A DNA stretch of 64,000 nt from an uncultured Pirellulales bacterium (lineage in GTDB: Bacteria > Planctomycetota > Planctomycetia > Pirellulales > Thermoguttaceae): the NCBI GenBank assembly GCA_938015445.1, contig CALLPE010000018.1, positions 186,001 through 250,000 of the forward strand, in the 5' to 3' direction. The notes under the pieces were generated by a model. That model had not been told where the DNA came from. It did no database searches and saw only the letters and a list, made by a program, of their open reading frames with translations. A program made the translations under genes and the position numbers. This document shows positions 18,209 to 29,300 of the stretch, one piece after another; within the stretch, counting starts at the first letter, position 1, and each line of letters opens with the position of its first letter.

Positions 18209-18618
18209 GGTCTACCCTTCGCCATCGCCAATGCCGCCTGATGTGCGGTGTAGGCGTCGTAGCCGGGAGTCCGCTGCGCCCAGTCCGGGCCGAACACATC
18301 GCCCCGCCGCGCGTTCGGGTTGTTTCGATTCCACCAGCAGACTTCTCATAGTTATTGTAACATGCAGTATCGGGTGGCATACCGCTACGGGGGTAAAATT
18401 GGGCGGCAGATATGTCTCCGCCACAAGGGCCGACCGCACAGGAATCACATAGAATTGCGCCACAGGCAAGCACATTCGATTGCGCCACAAGGAAGCAGAT
18501 TAGATTACACCGCAGCGCCTCGCACAGGTGGGCACCACCAGCGACGGATTCTCCCCGGGCACACATGGGCGTGAACCACAGGGACGACGCGCAACGCAGC
18601 GCGTTGGGCGGTCGAGGC
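18209..18618. other. Intergenic region with degenerate direct repeats
   Basis: This 410-bp gap between two minus-strand genes holds no recognisable gene. Bases about 18455-18510 contain imperfect 25-26 bp units beginning ATTGCGCCACA (18455, 18480) and a degenerate third one (ATTACACCGCA). The flanks carry further CCACA(G/A)G words. Confidence 0.55.
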
Positions 18619-19812
18619 TTAGCGGATCAAGCGTGCTCCGTCTGCCGCAGTACAGACCAGCGCGTGTGCGTCGGCAGCAAGCTGGGGAAACAAGTTGCGG
18701 TAGCGGTGCAGGACGTGCTGGGCGATGGTATCGGCTGCCGAAGACTCTACCAGAGCCAGGCAACAGCCGCGAAACCCCGCCCCGCTGAATCGCGCCCCGA
18801 AAACCCCCTGGCTGCCGACCAGCAGCTTGTAAAGTTCCACCAGCGGCGGGGCGCCGCACTGGTAGTTTTCGATCGAACTTCGGCCCGAGTCGCTGACCAG
18901 TTCTCCGAAAGACCGCATGTCCCCGCGCTGCCACGCTTGTATGCCTTTTTCTACCCGCTCCATCTCCGAGAAGAAATGCTCTGCCCGGCGTGCCTCGGGG
19001 CCATGCAGCAAATATCGGTAGGCACGGTATTCATCGGGCGATACGTTGCGCAGCACGGGTTGCTGGTGGGGACGTCCGGCAGCGGCCAGCAGCACTTTGG
19101 CGGCTTCGGTGCACTCGGCCACGCGGCGGTTGTAGTCGGTGGATACTAATGCTCGGCGGAGGCCGGAGAAGACTATCAGCACGGCGAAAGGGGGCATCTC
19201 GGCCGGTTGCGTGATCAGCTTGTGCTCGAGTGTGGCGCAATCGATCACGGTCAAATGTCGGCTGCGGGACAGCAAGATCGCCGACTGATCCAGCACCCCG
19301 TTTCGCAACCCCAGGTACGTGTTTTCGATGTATTGATCTAAGAGGATGTTCTCTTCTGTCGATACGCAAAGACCGTTGACATCTTCCAGCGCCAGCAGGT
19401 ACGCCACTCCTACCGCGGCTGAAGAGCTGAGCCCGCCTTCGGGCACGCTGCCAGCGGTTATGCCCACCATGCCGGTTGGCAGGCTGTAGCGCTGCTGCAA
19501 AGCCATTACGGCACCGCGGAGGTAGTTCCCCCAATCGCCGGCCACGGCAGTGCTCACGGAATCGAACCGGAATCGCACTTCGCCGGGAAAGTCGCGGCTG
19601 GTCATGCGGACTTCCGGGTAGGGCCACGGCGCGTAACAAAGCAGTACGCCGCGGTCTAGGGCCATGGCGGTCACGCAGCCAAGCTGATGATCGATATGTG
19701 CGCCCAGCGGACATACCCGGTACGGCGCCAGTACCGCGCGGACTTCCCCGCGCGGCACTCCGTAGCGTGCCGCCACTTCGTCTTGCAAGCTGTGCAGCAC
19801 CGATTCGATCAC
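18619..19812 (-). CDS. Galacturonokinase-like GHMP kinase
   Basis: A 397-aa GHMP-superfamily sugar kinase. The substrate-binding motif is APYRVCPLGAHIDHQLG (residues 29-45) rather than the GRVNLIGEHTDY of galactokinase; this CPLGAHIDH form is the mark of plant galacturonokinase (EC 2.7.1.44, D-galacturonate + ATP to its 1-phosphate). The ATP-binding motif is GLSSSAA (127-133), and the likely catalytic Asp175 lies in RNGVLDQSA. The C-terminal GHMP motif is 'GARFSGAGFRGCCLALV'. The blocks 'YNRRVAECTEAAKVLLAAAG' and 'SSIENYQCGAPPLVELYK' also match the plant enzyme as I remember it. The start is GTG at 19812 with an AGGGGAAG ribosome site. A role in salvaging galacturonate from pectin-type polysaccharide is inferred; no other uronate gene is adjacent. 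Confidence 0.82.
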   Translation of the reverse strand: MIESVLHSLQDEVAARYGVPRGEVRAVLAPYRVCPLGAHIDHQLGCVTAMALDRGVLLCYAPWPYPEVRMTSRDFPGEVRFRFDSVSTAVAGDWGNYLRGAVMALQQRYSLPTGMVGITAGSVPEGGLSSSAAVGVAYLLALEDVNGLCVSTEENILLDQYIENTYLGLRNGVLDQSAILLSRSRHLTVIDCATLEHKLITQPAEMPPFAVLIVFSGLRRALVSTDYNRRVAECTEAAKVLLAAAGRPHQQPVLRNVSPDEYRAYRYLLHGPEARRAEHFFSEMERVEKGIQAWQRGDMRSFGELVSDSGRSSIENYQCGAPPLVELYKLLVGSQGVFGARFSGAGFRGCCLALVESSAADTIAQHVLHRYRNLFPQLAADAHALVCTAADGARLIR

Positions 19813-20306
19813 CCCGGACTTCCCCTACAGCGTCGGCCCGGACAGTAACATCGAAGCGCCTTGCGACCGGTGGTACCAAGCGGTAGTTCGGACGCTTCAA
19901 CACGATTATGCCATGCAGCACTTGCGACCGGAAATATGCCATGCAACACTTGCGACTCGAAGTATGCCATGCAGCACGTGCGACCGGAAATATCCGGTAC
20001 AGCACTTGCGACCGGAAATGTGCCATGCAGCAATTGCGACTCGAAAGCGGCTGCTTGGAGGCGGTGGGGGGCTTCAAGCACCAGTTTGCCAGTGCGCGGC
20101 TGTCGGCGTCATACCTTACCAGCGAACGGTGTGAGACTACTCCACCATAAGGCATGTCCGGCGGGTGGCAGCGCATAGCGGCAGCGGAACCCCCGCTAAG
20201 ACGGTTGGGTTAATTAGGATGGACGGTTTAACACGGTCAAAACACTTGATTGCTTGGCGCGGTTTCGGTTAACCTTGATCTTTGGGGGGTTCCTGAGGAG
20301 GATAGC
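19813..20306. other. Intergenic region between divergent genes, carries a repeat array
   Basis: This 494-bp gap separates the divergent galacturonokinase and giant CotH-protein genes. Apart from the 28-bp array (19907-20046) I see no gene. Open frames over the array repeat in all phases because 28 is not a multiple of three. Confidence 0.7.
19907..20046. repeat. Five tandem 28-bp repeats
   Basis: Units at 19907, 19935, 19963, 19991 and 20019, each exactly 28 bp, begin TATGCCATGCAGCA (or a variant) and end TTGCGACCGGAAA or TTGCGACTCGAAA/G. Odd and even units differ in a consistent way: units 2 and 5 have the ACTCGA variant. There are no spacers, so it is not a CRISPR array. Confidence 0.95.
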
Positions 20307-23300
20307 ATGGCTTTTCGCATCGGTAGGAATCGGCCCGCGCAGAAACTCTGCGCCGACTGGGGACAATCTTCGGCCTCGGTTCTATTGGGCGGAAAATCGA
20401 GGGTTAACAAAGCGAGCGCCAAACGCAAAGACCGGCCGCGATTACGCATCGAACAGTTGGAATCGCGCGTATTGCTGGCCGATTTGCCGCTGCTGATCTC
20501 CGAGTTCGTGGCCGACAACGAAACCGGCCTGCTCGACGATTTCAACCAACGCTCCGACTGGATCGAAATCTTCAACCCTAATCCGCACGAAGTCAACCTT
20601 GCCGGTTGGAAGCTGCGCGACAGTAACAACGAGTGGACTTTCCCGAGCGGCGAGTGGATAGTGCCGCCGGGCGGGTATTTCGTGGTTTTCGCTTCCAACC
20701 GCGACACGATCGGGCCAAGCGGAAAGCTGCACACCAATTTCGCGCTGGCGCGTTCGGGCGAATATCTGGCGCTGCTGAAGCCCAACGGTCAGATTTCGCA
20801 CGAATACGCCCCCAGCTTCCCGCGCCAATACGCCGACGTCTCGTACGGCCTGATTCAACAGCAGCAGGTGATCCTTCCCGCTGGTGCGGCCGCCCGTTAC
20901 TACGTCCCCACCGCAGCCGACGCCGGATTGGGCACCGCCTGGACGGCGCGCGACTATAACGATTCGCATTTCGTCAGCCGGGTGGGATCGCAGACTTGTG
21001 AGGTTCTGATTACCGAAATCCGTGCCGACCTGAACGCCTACATCGAGGTGCAAAACGTCTCCAATCGGACGGTGGACACCACCGGCTGGCTGGTGCTGGT
21101 CAACGATCCGACCGGCGGCATCAACGCCGTAAATCCCGTGGCCTGGGCCTTGCCCAACGACCCAGCCAGAATCTCGCCCGGTCAAGTGCTGTACCGCACC
21201 GATACGCCGGGCGACAACTACTGGGGAAGCGACATCACCTGGTCGGCCACCAGCAACGGCTGGGCGATGATCGTCGATAGCGCAGGCACGGTGATGGACT
21301 TCGTCGCCTGGGGGTACAGTGCCACCGAGATCGCCAGTTTGAACGTCAGTTACGGCGGCCTGACCAACATTCGGGTGGGCAGCAAATGGAGCGGCGATGG
21401 CGTTGGCCCGCGGCCGTCGGCCAGCTTTGTGGCCTTCAACGACTACGTACGCAGTGCCGGTACGCATACCAATGCAACTGTCTATGTGGCCAACTCGACG
21501 GCCTCCGGCCCGCTGAAGGACATTACCAATGGCAACAACACTACGGTGACTTTGACCACCAGCCACAGCGGAGCTGTATTTAGCACCACCAGCGGCACGC
21601 AACCGGCCACGGGCACCGACGCCTATAACGTCTTCAACGGATACGTGAACTTCGTAGGGAACATCGCGCTGGACGCCGCCAATGAGTATTACACTTACAA
21701 GTTCACGGGCTTGGACGACGGCGGCAGCGCAAGGTACTCGTTTACCGGCTCGGCGGTTCGGGGTCGGTCCGGTTATACGGACCGGTTCGTGCTGGTCGAG
21801 CTAGTCGGGGCCGTTTCCGCCACGCCGGCCCATAGCCCCGATAGCCAATGGATACGGCAGCTCAGCCCTACCCAAGTAATTCTGTGTACTGGTGAAAACC
21901 ACACGTCCGCTCAGGGCGTCGTAGTGCGCTGGACAGACATCGACCCGGGCCCTGACGGCGAGTTCAGCGTCGTTTCCTGGCGGTACAACGGCCCTATTCC
22001 AGCCGGCGGCAACGCTAGCGGGACTTCTTACGCTTTGTCGGGCATCAGGCTGGAGGCCACGGCCACAGCCAACTGGCTGGTGCGGGGTGGCTCCAGCGAC
22101 AACAACAACGCCAGCGACTGGAGCTGGGCAGCGGCAGGTACCAAGGGCACGGTCAACACCGGGCTGGTGTTGCCATTTAACATCAGCAACGTCGAGGTGA
22201 AGACGGGCATCGGTTACGACGCTAATCCTGGCGGCTTGACGGTCAAGTTCTACAAGGCCGATCCGGCCAGACTCAGCAGCATCGGCAGCATATCTACTGC
22301 CGAAAGCTTGATTTCGACGCCTAACTTCCAACTGTACACGCTCACCGAGTCTGCCCCGTACATCAACTACCTGGATACCGGCGGCGACGGGAACTACACC
22401 AGCGGCAACCGGCCGTATCCCGGGCAGACGATCGGCGTGAATGTGGACCTGTTTGCCATCGAGGCCACCGGGACGTTGATCATTCCCCAGGCCGGACAGT
22501 GGACGTTCGGCGTCAACAGCGATGATGGGTTCCGCTTGACGCTCAGCAACGGGATCGACCCGCCGTACACCATGTCCTTTCCTGGCACGCGCGCCCCGGC
22601 CGACACGCTGGCCACCTTCAACATTCTTCGGGCCGGTGCCTACACCATGCGGCTGGTGCAGTTCGAGAACACCGGCGGCGCCGGAGCCGAGCTATTTGCC
22701 GCGCAGGGGAACAAGGCGTCGTGGAACGCGACTGATTTCCGCTTGGTGGGCGACGGGGTGGGCGGCGGCGTATCGTTTGCCGGCCTGGCTGGTTCCATCC
22801 AGACCGACGTACAGGATGTGATGCGCAACGTCAACTCGTCGCTGTGGGTGCGGATTCCCTTCCAGATCGACACGCTGGAAGGCTGGCAGGGCATGACCTT
22901 GCGAATGCAATACAACGACGCCTTTGTGGCCTACCTTAACGGGGTGGAGGTGGCGCGGAGCAATTTCACCGGCACGCCGGCATGGAACTCGGCAGCCGAT
23001 TCGGCCCGCGACCTGATGGCCTCGATGTCGTTCCAGACGTTCAATATCGGCCAGCATTTGGACAAGCTGGTGTTGGGTACGAATGTGCTGGCCATCCACG
23101 CCATGAACGTTTCGGCCGGCGACGGCAACTTCGTGGTGCTGCCCGAACTGGCACTGGGCAAAACTGAATATTCCCCTACCTACTTTTCCCGGCCCACGCC
23201 CGGGGCCCCGAACAGCTCCGCCATCTTCGACGTGGTGGCCGATACCAAGTTCAGCGTCGATCGCGGATTCTTCGAAGAACCGTTCCAGTTGGTGATCAGC

Positions 23301-26300
23301 ACGGCCACGTCCGGAGCGACAATCCGCTATACGCTCGACGGCACGGTGCCCACGGAAACTACTGGCATCGTGTACACCGGGCCGATCACCATCGACAAGA
23401 CAACGACGGTGCGGGCGGCGGCCTTCAAGCCGGGCTACCAATCCACCGATGTAGATACCCAAACGTATATCTTCCTTGCGGACGTCATCCGCCAGTCGCG
23501 CGACGGCGAACCGGCGCCCACCTTGCCCAACGGCGTGCATGGTACATTCACCACGGGCCTGGACGGCTTCGTTTACGCCGACGACCCGTTCGGCACCAAC
23601 AATCCCACCAAGGCCGACGGTACGCGCAGCACTACCGAAGGTTACGGCGGCGGGCCAGGGCTGAAAATCGTGCTAGGGCCTGATACCAGCTCGGCGGCTT
23701 CGGGTGCCTTCACCAAGACGTTCACCCTGGAAAAGGCGGGACTGTACGGCGTTTGGGTACGGTATCGGATGGTGCTGGGAGCCGATTTGGCGACTACTGA
23801 ATACGGTGAACTGGTACTTCAGGTCAACGGCACCCGCTACGGCCCCGATGCCGGCACTTCGCTCATCCGCCGTTACGGCGATGGCCCTGGCGGCAACAAC
23901 ATGGTTTTTGGGTGGTCGTATCATAGGTTCAACGTGAACCTGAACGCAGGCACCAATACCATCCGCGTAGGGGCTTACATGACCGCGGCCGCCGGCAGTT
24001 CGGCCAAATGGGTGGAAGCCTACTTCGACGACATCATCGTCAGCCAATGGCCGGCAACTTCGGTCAACGGGCAGGTCATCGACTACGGCATGGACCCGGA
24101 CATCGTTGACGACCCCACCTGGGGCCCTCAGATGCGCGCCGCCTTGACCCAGATTCCGACCATCTCGCTGGTTACTGACCTGAAAAACCTGTTCGATCCC
24201 AGCATCGGCATATACGCCAATCCGCAGAGGGATGGTCCGGACTGGGAGCGCCCCGTCTCGGTCGAATACATCTTGCCGGATGGCAGCAAGGGATTTCAGG
24301 TCGAGGCAGGGCTGCGCATCCGGGGTGGTTTCAGCCGCAGCACCAGCAACCCCAAGCACGCCTTCCGTTTATTCTTCCGCGAGGCTTATGGGGACGCCAA
24401 GCTGCGCTATCCGCTGTTCGGCGACGCTGGGGCCGACGAGTTCGACAACATCGACCTGCGGTGCAGCCAGAACTACTCCTGGGCGTTCCAGGGTAGCACC
24501 GAGAACGCCGTGGTGCGGGACAACTTCGCCCGGAGTACTCAAGGGGCCATGGGCCATCCCTACACCCGTAGCAGCCCCATCCATGTGTACATCAACGGCG
24601 TGTACTGGGGCCTGTACGAGTTCGAAGAGCGGCCCGAAGCCTCGTTCGGCGAGACTTATCTGGGCGGCAAGAAGGAAGATTACGACGTGATCAAGGTGGA
24701 CGACGGCTATGTGCTGTATGCCACCGACGGCAACATGAACGCCTGGACGGACTTGTACAACAAGTCGCGGGTGGGGTTCAGCGTCAAGTATGTCAAGGCC
24801 AACGTTCCGGTGGACAGCCTGGCGGCGGCCGAAGCCGTGCTGGCCGACCCGGCCAAACAAGCCGTGGTAGTTCCCGCCTTCGCCCAGACCATCAACTACA
24901 TCAACACCGGCGCCGATGGTCGGTTCAGCGGAAGCATTGCCTTCCCCGGCACTACGCAGGGAGTGGATGTGGATAACTTCGTGGTGGAGGTGACCGGGGT
25001 GGTGTATATTCCCGAGTCGGCGACCGGGTACTGGACTTTTGGCGTCAACTGCAACGATGGCTTCCGCCTGGAACTGACTAACGGCACGTATACTTTCACT
25101 GCCCAGCAGCCCAACACGCAAAGCACCAACACCGATACCCTAGCGCAATTCAATTTTGTTCAGGGCGGGCCGTACAACTTGCGATTGGTGTTTTTCGAGA
25201 ACACTGGCGGCTCGACTTTAGAGCTTTTCGCCGCGCAAGGTTATTACACCAGTTTCACAGCGGGAACGTTCCGGTTGGTCAACGACGTGCCCAACTACGG
25301 GCTGATGTCGTATACGCCGGAGATGTACTACTGCCTCCAGGGGCTGAATCCCGACGGTACTCGAAACCCCAGTTACCCCGTGCTGCTGGATGTGGACAAC
25401 CTGATCGATCAAATGCTCATAGTGTTTTTCGGGGGCGACAGGGATGCGCCGGTTTCGAACTTCCTCAGCAACCAGAGTCCCAACAACTTTTATGCCTTGC
25501 GGGACCGCAACGGGCAGCGCGGATTCGTCTTCCCCCTGCACGATGCAGAGCATACCTTGCGAATGGGCATGGACAGCCGCGTAGGACCGTGGCCGGCCGG
25601 CAAAGACGCCATCAACAAGAGCCAGTCGCAGTACATCCATCAGCAGTTGATGGCTTATCCGGAATACCGAATGCGCTTCGCCGACCGGGCACACAAGTAT
25701 TTGATGAACGAAGGGCTGCTGACGTCCAACGTGGCCCGGGGCCGCTTCCAGGCACTGGCCGACCAGATCAGCTTGGCCATCATCGCCGAATCGGCCCGCT
25801 GGGGCGACGCCCATTCCTCTCGCACTACTAATCCGCTGACTAAGAACCACTGGGTTACCAGCGTCAACAATGAACTGAGTTTCATCAGCGGCCGGGCGGC
25901 CACGATACTGAGCCAGTTGCGGAACACGACGTTGCCGGGCACCAGCCTTGGGGCCAACAACCAGTGGATTGGCGGCGCGCAGGCGCCGTTGTATCCCAGC
26001 GTGGCGGCGCCGGTGTTCAAGAACATGGCCGGTGCAGTGCAACATGGGGGCCAGGTTGACCCGGGGTTCGCTTTGCGGATGGACATCCCGGGCGGCCAAA
26101 TCTTCTATTACTCGCTGGACGGCACCGACCCCCGATTGCCCGGCGGCGCGGTCAACCCCAGCCCCAGCGTGAAGATTTACACGGCACCGGTGATAATAGA
26201 CAAATCGACGCGGGTAATGGCTCGGGCGTATAGCCCGACCACCAAGGTTTGGTCGCCGCTGAATGAGGCTTGGTTCTACGTTGGCCGGCCAGCCGCCGCT

Positions 26301-29300
26301 GGCAATCTGGTGGTGACTGAGCTGAATTACAACCCGCACGATCCCACACCGGAAGAGCGGGCCATTAATCCCAATTGGGATCACGACTCGTTCGAGTTCA
26401 TCGAGTTATACAATCCCACCAACTATCCGATCGACCTGACCGGCGCCCGGTTCGACAAGGGCATCACCTTCGATTTTTCCACCGCTAGCATCCGCGAGCT
26501 GAAGCCCGGCGAGTTCGCCATCCTGGTAGCTGATGCGGCGGCGTTCCAGGCGCGTTATCCGGGAGTACCAGTGGCGGGAGTGTATACAGGGCAACTGTCC
26601 AATAGCGGCGAGCGGCTGCGGCTGCTGGACCGCTTCGGCAAGCCGATCCTGAACTTCAGGTATAGCGATTCGGGCAGGTGGCCTGGCCGCGCCGACGGCA
26701 AAGGTGCCACGCTGGTGCCGGTGGATTATTTCGGCGATCTGAGCGACCCGGACAACTGGAACGGCCACCGGCTGTTCGGGGGCAATCCGGGCCAATTGGG
26801 GCGCGGGCCGGCGCTGGATGTGGTGGTCAACGAGGTGGTGGTGTGGCCCGGCCAAGGCCAGCAAGCGGCCATCGAACTGTACAACCGCACCGACCAGCCG
26901 ATCGACATCACCGGTTGGTATCTGAGCAACAGCAGTAGCATCCTGAAGAAGTATCGCATCCCGGCTGAAAAAGGCGTGATTCCCGCCGGGGGATACGTGG
27001 TGTTTTATCAAAGCGAGTTCGCCCCTGGTGGCGGCACGCAGGTGACGGACATCGTTTTCTCGCCTTACAATCCCAACGAAGTGTGGTTGATGGAAGCCGA
27101 CGCGGCCGGCAACCTGAAACGTTTCGCCGACAAGGTGGATACCGGTGTGGCCGGCCAAGGCGCTTCGTTCGGACGCGCCCCCAGTGGCACCGGCGACTTC
27201 GCTTTGTTGACTGCGCCTACCTTGGGCGACGCGAACAGTCCGGCGGCGGTCGGGCCGATTGTCATCAACGAGCTGCACATCAAACCCGACGTGAAGACCG
27301 AGCCTGTAGAGTTCGTCGAGCTGTATAACAACTCGCCGGACCGCACGATCGACCTCAGCGGTTGGTACTTCTCCGACGGCATCAACTACACCATTCCCGA
27401 AGGCGTCACCCTGGCCCCCGGCCAGTATCTGGTGATTGCCCAGGACCCGGCCGCGGTTCGCGCCAAGTTCAGCGTGCCCAGCAACGTGCAGGTGCTCGGG
27501 CCGTTCAAGGGCAAACTGGCCAACGAAGGCGAGCTATTGGTGCTGCGCGACGCCGCGGGATTGGTGCAAGACCGGGTGGATTACGGACTGGGCTTCCCGT
27601 GGCCTACCGTGGGCGATCCGCCAGGATACTCGATGGAACTGATCCACCCCTCGCTCGACAACGACCTGGGCGGCAGTTGGCGCGCCTCGATGGGCCAGCC
27701 GGCCACAAGGCAGGTATTGATCGACGCCCAGAGCACCTGGTCGTACTTCAAGGGGACCGCCGAGCCGCCGTCGAACTGGCATGCCATCAACTTCAATCCC
27801 TCGCCGGCATGGCCCACCGGACAAGGGGCGATCGGCTACGGCGAGGAGTACTTCATCAATACCACACTTTCGGACATGCCGGGCAACTATTCGACGGTCT
27901 ATCTGCGGAAGACCTTCACGCTGACCAACCCGGCGGCTGTGTCCTCGCTGGTGTTCGAGGCCCTGTTCGACGACGGCATCAACGTGTGGATCAACGGTAC
28001 GCATGTGCTCAGCAGCAACGTGGCGGGGCCGAACTTGCCCTACAACGCCACAGCCTTGGCCGAGACCGAAAACGGCGTCTTCGTGCCGTTTGTGATCAAC
28101 AATCCCAGCAGCTTCCTGGTGGCCGGCACCAATGTGATTGCCGTGCAATTGCTCAACTCGGCCCGCAGCGGGTCGGAAGATGCCTACTTCGATGCCCGGC
28201 TGGTGGCTTACGGGCCGAGCAATTCCGGGGCCACGCCGGGTCGGCAGAACTCGGTATATGCCGTCAATGCTCCGCCGCAGATGCGGCAGGTCAAACACAC
28301 CCCCAAGCAGCCGGCGGCCGGAGAGCCGGTCACCATTACCGTCAAGGTTACCGACCCGGACGGCGTGGCCCAGGTTAACCTGTACTATCAGATAGTCGAG
28401 CCGGGCGACTACATCAACATCAGCGATCCGCGCTATACCACCCAGTGGACTGTGCTACCCATGCGCGACGACGGCCAGGGCGGCGACCTTGTGGCCGGCG
28501 ATAGCATTTATACGGTCGTGTTGCCAGAGTCGCTGCAAGTCAATCGCCGGTTGGTCCGCTATCGCATTTCGGCGATGGATACGCTGGGGGCTTTGGTGGT
28601 GGGGCCTTACGCCGACGATCCGCAGCCGAACTTCGCTTACTTCGTGTACGACGGCGTGCCCGACTGGACCGGCGCAGTGCAGCCGGGCGTAACCGCGCCG
28701 GCGACATACCCTTCGGAGCTGTTGCAGACTGTGCCGGTTTACCATCTGCTGACTAAGCGCGAAGACCATCTGAACGCCATGTACGTGCCTTATCGGCCCG
28801 GTCAACCCGACCAGATGTTCCCCACCCGCACCAGCGGTTACACCGGCGAAGATTATCTGTGGCGCGGCACGCTAGTCTATAACGGCCAGGTGTACGACCA
28901 CGTTTCTTACCGCGCCCGCGGCGGAGTATGGCGCTACGCCATGGGCAAGAATATGTGGAAGATCGACTTCAACCGCGGGCACGACTTCCAAGCATACGAC
29001 AACTACGGACGACCCTATAGCACCAAATGGACCAAGTTGAACCTCGGCGCGATAATCCAGCAGGGTGACTATTGGCATCGGGGCGAGCACGGGCTGTTCG
29101 AGGCTGTTACCTACCGATTGTTCCAAATGGCCGGCGTGCCGGCACCGCACACACACTACGCCCACTTCCGCATCGTGGCCGGCCCGGACGAAAACGGCCC
29201 CGACCAGTACAGCGGCGACTTCCAAGGGTTGTACCTGGTGGTCGAGCAGCCTGACGGCCGGTTCTTGGACGAGCACGGACTGCCGGATGGCAACCTGTAC

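Noticed and set aside
19907..20046. CRISPR array
   Set aside because: The 28-bp units are contiguous without spacers and no cas gene is nearby.
19031..20176. 381-aa minus-strand open frame through the galacturonokinase gene and the repeat array
   Set aside because: The other frame encodes a complete GHMP kinase; this one is Arg-rich and repeats because of the 28-bp array.
20250..20306. TTG start for the giant CotH protein
   Set aside because: The GAGGAGG ribosome site is placed for the ATG at 20307.
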